In this document: positions 1-5,220 of the stretch, in pieces
How positions within the stretch are numbered: the first letter of the stretch is position 1
Layout of the letters: the number at the start of each line of letters is the position of its first letter
DNA from: Bacteroidota bacterium
GTDB lineage: Bacteria; Bacteroidota; Bacteroidia; Chitinophagales; Saprospiraceae
Direction: 5' to 3'
Length of the DNA stretch: 7,944 nt
Assembly: GCA_029573365.1 (NCBI GenBank)
Contig: JAKQGD010000045.1
Coordinates: 1 to 7,944 of the forward strand
Translations under genes and position numbers: made by a program
Notes under the pieces: model-generated
Database searches by the model: none
Seen by the model: the letters and a program-made list of their open reading frames with translations, nothing else
What the model was told of the DNA's origin: nothing

Positions 1-22
1 AGTAAAAAGTTATTTCAAAAGT

Positions 23-95
23 CACCATCCATGCAATATTGCGATAAAGTATTGTTGCTATCTGTTTTCGCTGGACAGAGGTTTGCATGATGGTG
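23..95. repeat. Inverted repeat within repeat unit 1
   Basis: CACCATCCATGCAA at 23-36 pairs with TTGCATGATGGTG at 83-95, leaving one bulged C, around a loop of about 46 nt. Inside the loop TCTGT (61-65) and ACAGA (75-79) can form a smaller stem. A transcript or extruded single strand from the unit could fold into a two-tier hairpin. Confidence 0.7.
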
Positions 96-127
96 GGGAA
101 AAAGTTATTTCAAAAGTGATTATCCAT

Positions 128-149
128 GTAATATAGCAATATTACGATA
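128..149. promoter_or_regulatory. ArsR-operator-like palindrome in repeat unit 2
   Basis: Long-form site in the array. Positions 129-149 differ from the 21-bp element at the arsR promoter (reverse complement of 784-804) by one base, at 135. The 18-bp palindrome 128-145 therefore has a single mismatched pair. Binding by ArsR is inferred from sequence identity only. Confidence 0.5.
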
Positions 150-220
150 AATAATTGTTGCCATCTGTTTTCGCTGGACAGAGGTTTGCATGATGGTGGG
201 GAAAAAGTTATTTCAAAAGT

Positions 221-293
221 CACCATCCATGCAATATTGAGATAAAGAATTGTTGCCATCTGTTTTCGCTGGATAGAGGTTTGCATGATGGTG
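221..293. repeat. Inverted repeat within repeat unit 3
   Basis: The same arms as in unit 1 are kept: CACCATCCATGCAA at 221-234 and TTGCATGATGGTG at 281-293, with the same loop length. Unit 2 keeps the right arm but has a decayed left arm. Units 4 and 5 lack the right arm altogether, and unit 6 keeps only the left arm (512-525). Confidence 0.7.
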
Positions 294-325
294 GGGAAAA
301 TGTCATTTCAAAAGTGACCATCTAT

Positions 326-347
326 GTAATATTGCAATATTACGATA
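326..347. promoter_or_regulatory. ArsR-operator-like palindrome in repeat unit 4 (exact match)
   Basis: GTAATATTGCAATATTAC at 326-343 is a perfect 18-bp palindrome followed by GATA. Positions 327-347 are the exact reverse complement of 784-804, the element overlapping the arsR -10 box. This is the best copy in the array and the main reason for linking the array to ArsR. Operator function is inferred. Confidence 0.55.
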
Positions 348-424
348 AAGTATTGTTGTTATCTTGTATTACCTGTGGTTACTTCAAAGGGAATATAAAG
401 TCATTTCAAAAGTGGCCATCTATG

Positions 425-445
425 TAATATTGCAATATTGCGATA
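425..445. promoter_or_regulatory. ArsR-operator-like palindrome in repeat unit 5
   Basis: Long-form site with one difference from the promoter element (G at 440 in place of A). It contains the 14-bp palindrome AATATTGCAATATT at 426-439 and ends in GCGATA. The site is two tandem 8-mers (TAATATTG, CAATATTG), which shows how the long form arises from the short form seen in units 1, 3 and 6 (GCAATATTGCGATA at 33-46 and 522-535; GCAATATTGAGATA at 231-244). Confidence 0.5.
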
Positions 446-570
446 TAGCATTGTTGTCATCTTTTATTATCTGTGGTTACTACAAAGGGAGTAAAAAGTT
501 ATTTCAAAAGTCACCATCCATGCAATATTGCGATAAAGTATTGTTGCCATCTGTTTTCGCAGGATAAAGG

Positions 571-765
571 TGTAATCTTATTATTTGATGAGAAGCAACA
601 AAATGGTGAGAGCCTGCCTGCCGGGCTTTCATGCAGTGGTTTAATATTTAATAAAACTCTTGTATATCCTAAGTATAATGAAACACCTTCTATGGTTTAG
701 AATCATCGAAATCTCTTTAAATATTTTTTTTTGTAGTTTTTGTACATCAAAAATGACTCGCCCAC
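571..765. other. Spacer between repeat array and arsR promoter, no gene seen
   Basis: AT-rich, with a run of T at 723-732. Frames crossing it are short, begin inside the repeats and have no recognisable product. A small GC-rich patch at 611-627 (GCCTGCCTGCCGGGC) could form a weak stem but has no following T-tract. I see no RNA gene or mobile-element end here. Confidence 0.6.
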
Positions 766-794
766 TTGACAAATTGAAAACTATATCGTAATAT
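766..794 (+). promoter_or_regulatory. arsR promoter (TTGACA, 17-bp spacer, TAATAT)
   Basis: A full-consensus -35 box TTGACA (766-771) and a near-consensus -10 box TAATAT (789-794) are separated by 17 bp, predicting a start point near 801 and a leader of about 17 nt before the ATG at 818. The -10 box lies inside the palindromic element 784-804, the classic arrangement for repression by occlusion. The housekeeping sigma factor of Bacteroidota prefers TTTG and TAnnTTTG boxes, so a textbook sigma70 promoter here is noteworthy. No TAnnTTTG alternative is apparent just upstream. Confidence 0.6.
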
Positions 795-804
795 TGCAAT
801 ATTA
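784..804. promoter_or_regulatory. Putative ArsR operator at the arsRM promoter
   Basis: TATCG followed by the 16-bp perfect palindrome TAATATTGCAATATTA (789-804). It overlaps the -10 box and lies 13 bp upstream of the arsR start codon. AT-rich inverted repeats over the core promoter are usual for ArsR/SmtB repressors, which bind as dimers and release on As(III) binding. The identical element recurs inverted in the tandem array at 327-347. Operator function is inferred from position, symmetry and recurrence. Confidence 0.6.
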
Positions 805-817
805 TTATATTAATGAT

Positions 818-1147
818 ATGGGAGCCACCAAAACAGAACATTACAGCCAGAAACAAAATGCCATTGCCGTAATTGCCAAGGCCATAGGCCATCCAGCCAG
901 GGTTGCCATTCTGGAATATCTACTAAAAGCCAATACCTGCATCTGCAATGATATCGTAGACGAGTTGCCTCTTACTCAGGCTACAGTGTCTCAGCATCTC
1001 AGGGAATTAAAGGCGGCAGGCCTTATAAAGGGCAATATAGAGGGAAATGCCATATGCTATTGCGTCGATCCACATGCCATAGAAACCCTAACTTCCTACC
1101 TCTCAGGAATTACTTCCAGCCTTGCCAGGAGCAAAAAAAACAGATAG
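818..1147 (+). CDS. arsR: ArsR/SmtB-family arsenite-responsive transcriptional repressor
   Basis: A 109-residue winged helix-turn-helix repressor expected to shut off arsRM in the absence of As(III). HPARVAILEYLL (25-36) is the family's opening helix. C41-I-C43 sits at the position of the CVC metal-binding motif of classical ArsR and is the likely arsenite site, perhaps with C80 or C82 from the wing region (ICYCVD). LTQATVSQHLRELKAAGLI (52-70) is the recognition helix and following turn. The usual length is 100-120 residues. I chose ATG 818: a TTG at 794 in the same frame lies inside the operator and upstream of the predicted transcription start. The sequence before the ATG is AT-rich with no Shine-Dalgarno. 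arsM follows after 31 bp, so the two are probably co-transcribed and autoregulated through 784-804. Confident at family level; the ligand is inferred from the cysteines and from arsM. Confidence 0.93.
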   Translation: MGATKTEHYSQKQNAIAVIAKAIGHPARVAILEYLLKANTCICNDIVDELPLTQATVSQHLRELKAAGLIKGNIEGNAICYCVDPHAIETLTSYLSGITSSLARSKKNR

Positions 1148-1178
1148 TTGTTAATCTTATAAAACCTTAAATAATAAT

Positions 1179-2012
1179 ATGGAAACCAGTGACCAAATCA
1201 AGGACATGGTAAGGCAAAAGTACAGTGAAATAGCCTTGCAGGATGTTAATACAAATGCTTCTTCCTGTTGTGGCAGTGGAGGGTGCAGTACCGAAGTATA
1301 TAACATAATGAATGACGAATATGACCATCTTAAAGGTTATAACCCGGATGCAGATCTTAAGCTTGGATGTGGGCTTCCCACAGAGTTTGCCAAAATTAAA
1401 AATGGCGACACAGTGGTAGACTTAGGCAGCGGAGCTGGTAATGACTGTTTTGTTGCCAGGCACGAAACCGGAGCAAATGGAAAGGTAATTGGCATTGATT
1501 TTACAGAAGCCATGGTTAGGAAGGCACGGCTTAACGCCGAAAAACTGGGATTCAATAATGTAGAATTCAGGCTAGGCGATATAGAGGACATTCCTGTCAG
1601 CAATGACGTTGCAGATGTGGTTGTGAGCAATTGTGTTATGAATCTCGTACCCGACAAAAAAAAGGCATTTAGCGAAGTATACCGCATACTCAAATCGGGG
1701 GGACATTTTTCCATCTCAGATATTGTGCTAACCGGTGATTTGCCGGAAAGGATTAAAAATGCAGCTGAAATGTACGCAGGGTGTGTTGCAAGTGCCATCA
1801 AAAAAGATGATTACCTGGGTATCATAAAGGCTGCCGGGTTTAAGTTTGTCACTGTGCAGAAAGAGAAGGCAATCATCATTCCTGACGATATACTTAAAAA
1901 TTATCTCAACGACGAAGAGATATCAGTTTACAATAGCAACAAAAATATAATCTTCAGCATTACCGTCTATGCCGAAAAAAAGTCGGCTTGTTGTGAACCT
2001 GGATGTTGTTGA
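1179..2012 (+). CDS. arsM: Arsenite S-adenosylmethionine methyltransferase
   Basis: A 277-residue cytoplasmic enzyme that transfers methyl groups from SAM to As(III), giving methylated and finally volatile arsenicals. The class I methyltransferase fold is shown by VVDLGSGAGNDCF (79-91, SAM-binding glycine loop), GIDFTEAMV (105-113, acidic residue for the ribose), GDIEDIP (133-139) and SNCVMNLVPDK (150-160). The arsenite-binding cysteines of the family are present as C64 (LGCGLP), C152 (SNCVMN) and C202 (YAGCVASA). The N-terminal CCGSGGC (30-36) and the C-terminal tail SACCEPGCC (269-277) add cysteine clusters that may bind or hand over As(III). The start ATG follows an A/T-rich leader (AAATAATAAT). 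It is the second gene of the arsR operon, with no efflux gene behind it: the next gene is convergent. Length and motifs are typical and nothing is broken. Confidence 0.95.
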   Translation: METSDQIKDMVRQKYSEIALQDVNTNASSCCGSGGCSTEVYNIMNDEYDHLKGYNPDADLKLGCGLPTEFAKIKNGDTVVDLGSGAGNDCFVARHETGANGKVIGIDFTEAMVRKARLNAEKLGFNNVEFRLGDIEDIPVSNDVADVVVSNCVMNLVPDKKKAFSEVYRILKSGGHFSISDIVLTGDLPERIKNAAEMYAGCVASAIKKDDYLGIIKAAGFKFVTVQKEKAIIIPDDILKNYLNDEEISVYNSNKNIIFSITVYAEKKSACCEPGCC

Positions 2013-2044
2013 GGGTAAAAAAGAAAATTCTGTTTTAATATTTC

Positions 2045-2071
2045 GGCAACCCCTACAACAGTCGGATTGCC
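2045..2071. terminator. Weak hairpin between convergent arsM and LuxE-like gene
   Basis: GGCAACC (2045-2051) pairs with GG-A-TTGCC (2064-2071, one bulged A) around a 12-nt loop. It lies between two convergent stop codons, where a shared terminator would be useful, but neither strand has a T-tract after it. Offered as a possibility only. Confidence 0.25.
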
Positions 2072-2128
2072 TAGGTTGAAGAGAGCTGATTTTCAAGGAA
2101 TAATGGATGTTTATCTCCTGGGAGAAAG

Positions 2129-3151
2129 CTAGACAACTTCCTGTAGCATCAGGTTACAACCCCGTATGTCTGCATTGTCGAGTCTGCCCAAAACTGTAAA
2201 GGTGCTGTTGTAATATCTGATGCCCAGATCCTCTGTCTGGATGAAAGCACATGAGTCAATATTGCAAAGGTCAGTGATGGTCAGTATGCCTGGCTTTCCG
2301 TCTTTTTCCCGGGTGAGGGGGTCATTGATTTCACAAGTGTGTACAAGCAGCATATCATTTTCATAAAACAGGTCACCACCTCGGGTATAAGCCTGGGACA
2401 AGAGTTCCGTCATACCGTATTCTGAGTATATTTGGCTTACGCCGAAAGCGGAGGCGAGCATTTTGTGGAGTTCATCTCTGGTTATCTCTTCTTTGCGACC
2501 TTTCATGCCTCCGGTTTCTATGATGGTCAGTTCGGGAAACGATATCCTGTGCTTGCCGGCAAAATCGGTCAGAGCATAAGTAACACCTATCAGGATGGTA
2601 GGTATTTCTTTAGCTTTATTTTGCCTTAGTATTTCTTCCAGTTCTTCGTGACTGTACAGAAAAAATCCGCTTTGAGGGTAGGGCGAAAGAGAAATAAAAT
2701 GACGGGCCATAGCTACCAGGGAGGAATCTCCCCGTTCGAGATAACCGGGCAACAGAGCCAGGATGCAAACTGAGCTTGGATCGGGAAAATATCTGTTCCA
2801 CAACCAATGGGCATTTTTTAAGTAGAGGTCCAGAGACCGAACATGATGTTTTGATCTGGTTTGTCCGGTGGTGCCACTACTCATGAACAAGGCCTCATCA
2901 TTAAAATAACCCGTGCATACATCATGGTATTTAAATGCTGATATAGGTAGCGGAGGGATCCTGAGACTGTCGGTAATATTGTTAGGATTTATTGACAGAT
3001 TGTTGCAATAATTCCTGTAGGATTCGTTATATTTGTATTGGAATCCAAAAAGACGCAGCAGGTAGCCTTCCAATCCGCCGGAATCACCGGAGCGGAGGGT
3101 GTGAAGGGCTGATATCAGTTCCTGTCTTTCTGCCTCAAAAACGGATGCCAT
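2129..3151 (-). CDS. LuxE-like acyl-protein synthetase / ANL-superfamily ligase
   Basis: A 340-residue member of the LuxE acyl-protein synthetase family, related to phenylacetate-CoA ligases. Such enzymes activate a carboxylic acid with ATP as an acyl-adenylate; LuxE then passes the acyl group to its own cysteine. Visible motifs in order: PPLPISAFK (66-74), the Ser/Gly/Thr-rich ATP loop FMSSGTTGQTRSKHH (89-103), IETGGMKGR (211-219), the adenylate motif YSEYGMTE (242-249), TEDLG (306-310) and GRLDNADIRGCNLML (322-336). C332 near the C terminus is placed where LuxE has its acyl-accepting cysteine, though I have not aligned it. No luxC, luxD or luciferase genes are nearby, so bioluminescence is unlikely; the substrate is unknown. 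It is divergent from the lipoprotein gene (39-bp gap). A near match to the Bacteroidota -7 box (TAATTTG on the minus strand, 3175-3181) lies about 24 bp upstream of the start codon. Confidence 0.85.
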   Translation of the reverse strand: MASVFEAERQELISALHTLRSGDSGGLEGYLLRLFGFQYKYNESYRNYCNNLSINPNNITDSLRIPPLPISAFKYHDVCTGYFNDEALFMSSGTTGQTRSKHHVRSLDLYLKNAHWLWNRYFPDPSSVCILALLPGYLERGDSSLVAMARHFISLSPYPQSGFFLYSHEELEEILRQNKAKEIPTILIGVTYALTDFAGKHRISFPELTIIETGGMKGRKEEITRDELHKMLASAFGVSQIYSEYGMTELLSQAYTRGGDLFYENDMLLVHTCEINDPLTREKDGKPGILTITDLCNIDSCAFIQTEDLGIRYYNSTFTVLGRLDNADIRGCNLMLQEVV

Positions 3152-3190
3152 GGATAGGTCACAATTAAAGCACGCAAATTACAATCTGTT

Positions 3191-3694
3191 TTGGAATATC
3201 GTACCATCCTGTATGTTATGAATATCACTCTGATGGTGTGTATCGCTTCATGTGTTACACCACCTAAATACTCAGAAGTACCTACACTGGAGTTTCGCAG
3301 TTATTCCAAAGCAGAAATGAAACAGGGAGTATTTTCTGAAGACTCGGTGGTCATGGTTCTTTATTTTACGGATGGTGATGGTGATTTTGGGACACCAAGC
3401 CAGGGTACAGAAAGAAACATTTTTATGCAAGATACCCGCACAGGTCAGACTTTCAGAGAGTTTAAAGCTCCATTTGTGCCCCTCGAAGGTGCAGGCAATG
3501 GTATATCAGGTACCATTGCTGTAAAGCTATATAGCACTTGCTGCCTTTACCCGGAAGATACGGGCATTTTTCCGTGTGAGACTTCTGACGAATTTCCAAC
3601 CAACGACCTGATCCTTGATGTCTGGATTACAGATCGTGCCGGAAACAAATCCAATACCATCAAAACGCCAGCTCTGACCCTAAAGTGCAATTAA
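3191..3694 (+). CDS. Small hypothetical lipoprotein
   Basis: 167 residues if read from TTG 3191. The N terminus MEYRTILYVMNITLMVCIASC has a short charged start, a hydrophobic stretch (about 5-20) and a lipobox-like IASC, so C21 would be lipidated and the protein exported to the periplasm or outer membrane. The only ATG that keeps any signal sequence (3218) leaves just 11 residues before the cysteine, too short for a normal signal peptide. No ATG exists upstream before the in-frame stop at 3155, so TTG is preferred but not certain. The mature part includes VVMVLYFTDGDGDFGTP (about 53-69), an Asp/Gly-rich stretch seen in small Bacteroidota lipoproteins and possibly calcium-binding, and a Cys-containing segment STCCLYPEDTGIFPCE. 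No enzymatic motif is visible. It stands alone between a divergent and a convergent gene. Function unknown. Confidence 0.75.
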   Translation: MEYRTILYVMNITLMVCIASCVTPPKYSEVPTLEFRSYSKAEMKQGVFSEDSVVMVLYFTDGDGDFGTPSQGTERNIFMQDTRTGQTFREFKAPFVPLEGAGNGISGTIAVKLYSTCCLYPEDTGIFPCETSDEFPTNDLILDVWITDRAGNKSNTIKTPALTLKCN

Positions 3695-3710
3695 TGGTAG
3701 CGAAACCATT
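3693..3710. terminator. Symmetric hairpin between convergent genes
   Basis: AATGGT (3693-3698) and ACCATT (3705-3710) enclose a 6-nt loop and overlap the lipoprotein stop codon. The flanking TTA/TAA could extend the stem past one bulge. It lies 13 bp from the end of the convergent ArsC-family gene, so it could serve both. There is no T-tract on either side. Confidence 0.35.
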
Positions 3711-3723
3711 TAACAAGGCCAGT

Positions 3724-4077
3724 TCAGGATTTTGGCAGCAGATTTTTAAGGGTATCCACAGCTTTTTTATCATTGCCGGCCACCACTGTATCGCCAATGA
3801 TGGCTGCCGGCCTTTTTAGGAATGTGTATTCCTGTAGGATGAGCCGCTTGTAATCGGTATCTTTTACCGGCTTTTTATTGTCAGGGATTTCACGAAGTTT
3901 TTGAGCTCTTTTGTTGAACAAGGCCTCATAGCTTTTTAACTTTTTGTGCATAAACTGCAAGTCATCCTTTGTGATATTTTGTTCACGGATATTAATCAGT
4001 TCCACTCCTTCGGTGTTGATCTGGCTAAGGATTTCGCGACATGTGTCACAGGTAGAAAGGTAATATATACGCTTCAT
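3724..4077 (-). CDS. ArsC/Spx-family thioredoxin-fold protein
   Basis: A 117-residue protein of the ArsC/Spx/YffB family, a thioredoxin-like fold. The N-terminal strand IYYLSTCDTCREIL (4-17) carries C10-x-x-C13. Classical glutaredoxin-linked ArsC has a single catalytic Cys at the first position, whereas a CxxC is typical of Spx-type and uncharacterised members. FNKRAQKLR (54-62) matches the region of a conserved ArsC arginine, and FLKRPAAIIGDTVVAG (86-101) is the family's Arg-Pro loop and following strand. It may be a thiol oxidoreductase or a redox regulator; arsenate reduction cannot be excluded. Although about 1.7 kb from arsM, it is on the opposite strand and only 5 bp downstream of the Spo0M-like gene, so it belongs to that transcription unit and probably not to the arsenic operon. 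Confidence 0.85.
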   Translation of the reverse strand: MKRIYYLSTCDTCREILSQINTEGVELINIREQNITKDDLQFMHKKLKSYEALFNKRAQKLREIPDNKKPVKDTDYKRLILQEYTFLKRPAAIIGDTVVAGNDKKAVDTLKNLLPKS

Positions 4078-4082
4078 TGTGT

Positions 4083-4550
4083 TTAAGCCAGCAAGACAGG
4101 TTTGACATCAAATGGCTGCAGGGTAGTGCCTTTAACCGTTGCCTCGGCTCTCACCGAAAATTCGGATTTGACGCCTCTAAGTTTTTTGGCCAGGTTTATA
4201 ATACCTTTACTTAAAAAGTTGCTTTCCTGGAGTTTGTCCATCTCCGATTTGACAAATACAAAATCGAGTGTAAAGGGAATTTCGATTATGTCATTTTTTG
4301 AAATAGATATTTTTTCACGCAATGTGGTTTCGCCCATAAGATATTCATTGATAAGCTTGTTGTCCTTGCGTCCACGTGTATATTTTTCTATCATCTTTAG
4401 ATGGACCTTTTCTATGGTATTGTTGTCACTCAGAGATGTAAGTTTTACAAAACCTGTGATAATACCGGTCTCACTTTCCACCTTCGGCGGTATGATGAGT
4501 TCCAGTTTCACCCCTTCGATTCCGAGGATTTTTTTAACCTTTCCAAACAT
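4083..4550 (-). CDS. Spo0M-like arrestin-fold protein
   Basis: 155 residues resembling the N-terminal part of SpoOM-family proteins (sporulation-control protein M, arrestin-like beta-sandwich). Supporting segments are MFGKVKKILGIEGVKLELIIPPKV (1-24), the EKVHLKMIEKYTRGR strand, IIEIPFTLDFVF (about 88-99) and the closing VRAEATVKGTTLQPFDVKPVLL. There is no signal peptide or membrane segment. Bacillus Spo0M is about 100 residues longer, so only the core domain is present. Sporulation is not expected in this organism, and the role is unknown; arrestin-fold proteins usually act as adaptors. It is the first gene of a two-gene unit with the ArsC/Spx-family protein (5-bp gap). The upstream 84 bp show no clear TAnnTTTG box but hold an imperfect GCTGTT/AACAGC inverted repeat (4587-4592 and 4612-4617). 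Confidence 0.75.
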   Translation of the reverse strand: MFGKVKKILGIEGVKLELIIPPKVESETGIITGFVKLTSLSDNNTIEKVHLKMIEKYTRGRKDNKLINEYLMGETTLREKISISKNDIIEIPFTLDFVFVKSEMDKLQESNFLSKGIINLAKKLRGVKSEFSVRAEATVKGTTLQPFDVKPVLLA

Positions 4551-4634
4551 GATTTTCTTGTTTAATGGTCAATAACACCGTGTCAGGCTGTTAAGTTTCG
4601 TATTTAAGACGAACAGCTGGGATTGATAGGTATA

Positions 4635-5135
4635 CTAAATAAATTTCCTGTGCCAACTGACAGTAACGGGTTTTTGCCATTCAGTGTCAAATTGTTCCTT
4701 ACTTTTTACCAGATTGTCAAATACCATTGTGTCCGGACCAAGCATGCCTTGCCCCATGAGGGTTTTCAATTCATCCAGCCTACAGGTTTTTATGGAGTCT
4801 CTGTCTGTTTTTTCATTGTGAAAAAGATACGCCACCTGATTTCGTTCCATCAGTGAAATATGGTATTTTCTCTCGAGTTGTTCAAGAAAATGTACAGACT
4901 TGTCTATGGAGCAGCCACTGGCTCCGGCATACCTTTCATCAGCCATAATGACTACAAACCTATGGTAAAGAACATCTCCCCATGTGTACAATTGTCTGTT
5001 ATGTGCCGTCCACTGTTCGAGAAAATCGGCCAGGTCCAGTCTGATTGCTTCAACCTGCTCATCTGTAAGAAGATGCGTGGACTGATAAATCCAAACCCTG
5101 GAGGCAGGATCCAATTGCTTGTATTCGACTAACAT
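4635..5135 (-). CDS. Conserved Bacteroidota protein of unknown function (often labelled 'ABC transporter ATPase')
   Basis: A 166-residue soluble protein of a family I recognise from many Bacteroidota. Signature stretches are SRVWIYQS (12-19), FLEQWTAHN (38-46), YHRFVVIMADE (57-67), SGCSIDKSVHFL (73-84), a VFDNLV segment in the C-terminal third, and a final W-x-x-P followed by SWHRKFI. From memory, databases often name members 'ABC transporter ATPase', but there is no Walker A, Walker B or ABC signature here, so that label is not supported. The invariant-looking Trp, His, Cys75 and Asp78 suggest a binding or catalytic site of unknown kind. Length is normal. It has its own likely promoter (5152-5159) and lies 85 bp downstream of the FNR-rnfB-flavoprotein operon on the same strand, so weak read-through is possible. 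Function unknown. Confidence 0.85.
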   Translation of the reverse strand: MLVEYKQLDPASRVWIYQSTHLLTDEQVEAIRLDLADFLEQWTAHNRQLYTWGDVLYHRFVVIMADERYAGASGCSIDKSVHFLEQLERKYHISLMERNQVAYLFHNEKTDRDSIKTCRLDELKTLMGQGMLGPDTMVFDNLVKSKEQFDTEWQKPVTVSWHRKFI

Positions 5136-5151
5136 GCTCTTGTTTTTGTTG

Positions 5152-5159
5152 CAAAACTA
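5152..5159 (-). promoter_or_regulatory. Bacteroidota-type -7 promoter element
   Basis: On the minus strand the sequence reads TAGTTTTG, a full match to the TAnnTTTG -7 box of Bacteroidota housekeeping promoters. It predicts a start point near 5145 and a leader of about 10 nt before the ATG at 5135. A good TTTG -33 box about 19 bp upstream is not evident, so this rests on the -7 element and its location in a gene-free gap. Confidence 0.45.
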
Positions 5160-5220
5160 CATTATTCAATTTTTGTAATTATTCATACCAGTGAATATTT
5201 GTAGATTCCTTAAGACCTTT

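Larger units (their letters stand above)
1..570. repeat. Tandem array of ~95-103 bp units, open at left edge
   Basis: Unit starts, anchored on G(T/TC)ATTTCAAAAGT, lie at 9, 104, 207, 302, 400 and 498, giving periods of 95, 103, 95, 98 and 98 bp. The sixth copy decays after about 570. Each unit has a left half (ATTTCAAAAGT, then CCATC-ATG, then an AATATT palindrome and CGATA) and a right half of two types. Units 1-3 have type A (CTGTTTTCGCTGGA followed by TTGCATGATGGTGGGG). Units 4-5 have type B (CTGTGGTTAC followed by CAAAGGGA). The window opens with the end of a type B half, and 1-58 is identical to 490-547, so at least one more unit lies upstream. Length differences come mainly from an 8-bp duplication in the palindrome. 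Reading frames through the array are not conserved between units, so I treat it as non-coding. Its job is unknown; the link to the arsR operator is described separately. Confidence 0.93.

Noticed and set aside
1..570. CRISPR array
   Set aside because: Units of 95-103 bp are repeated along their whole length with no unique spacers, and no cas gene is present.
1..570. Integron attC array or insertion sequence ends
   Set aside because: There are no gene cassettes between units, no integrase or transposase, and no target-site duplications that I can see.
364..700. Two small plus-strand frames through the repeat array and spacer (364-567 and 473-700)
   Set aside because: They run across tandem repeat units, are not kept in the same frame from unit to unit, and show no recognisable domain.
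794..817. TTG start giving arsR eight extra residues
   Set aside because: The codon lies inside the operator and -10 box, upstream of the predicted transcription start. ATG 818 fits the family length.
2004..2060. TGTTGT...AGGG / CCCTACAACA inverted repeat after arsM as a terminator
   Set aside because: Bulged stem, loop of more than 30 nt, overlap with the coding end and no T-tract.
2257..2267. CAATATTGCAA inside the LuxE-like gene as another ArsR site
   Set aside because: It is only an 11-bp partial match inside coding sequence, without the flanking CGATA or the full palindrome.
4587..4617. GCTGTT/AACAGC hairpin between the conserved protein and the Spo0M-like gene as a terminator
   Set aside because: Six-bp stem with a large internal loop and no T-tract on the minus strand.
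5180..5197. TATTCA/TGAATA hairpin after the DHOD-like gene as a terminator
   Set aside because: AT-rich 6-bp stem without a T-tract on the minus strand; could easily be chance.
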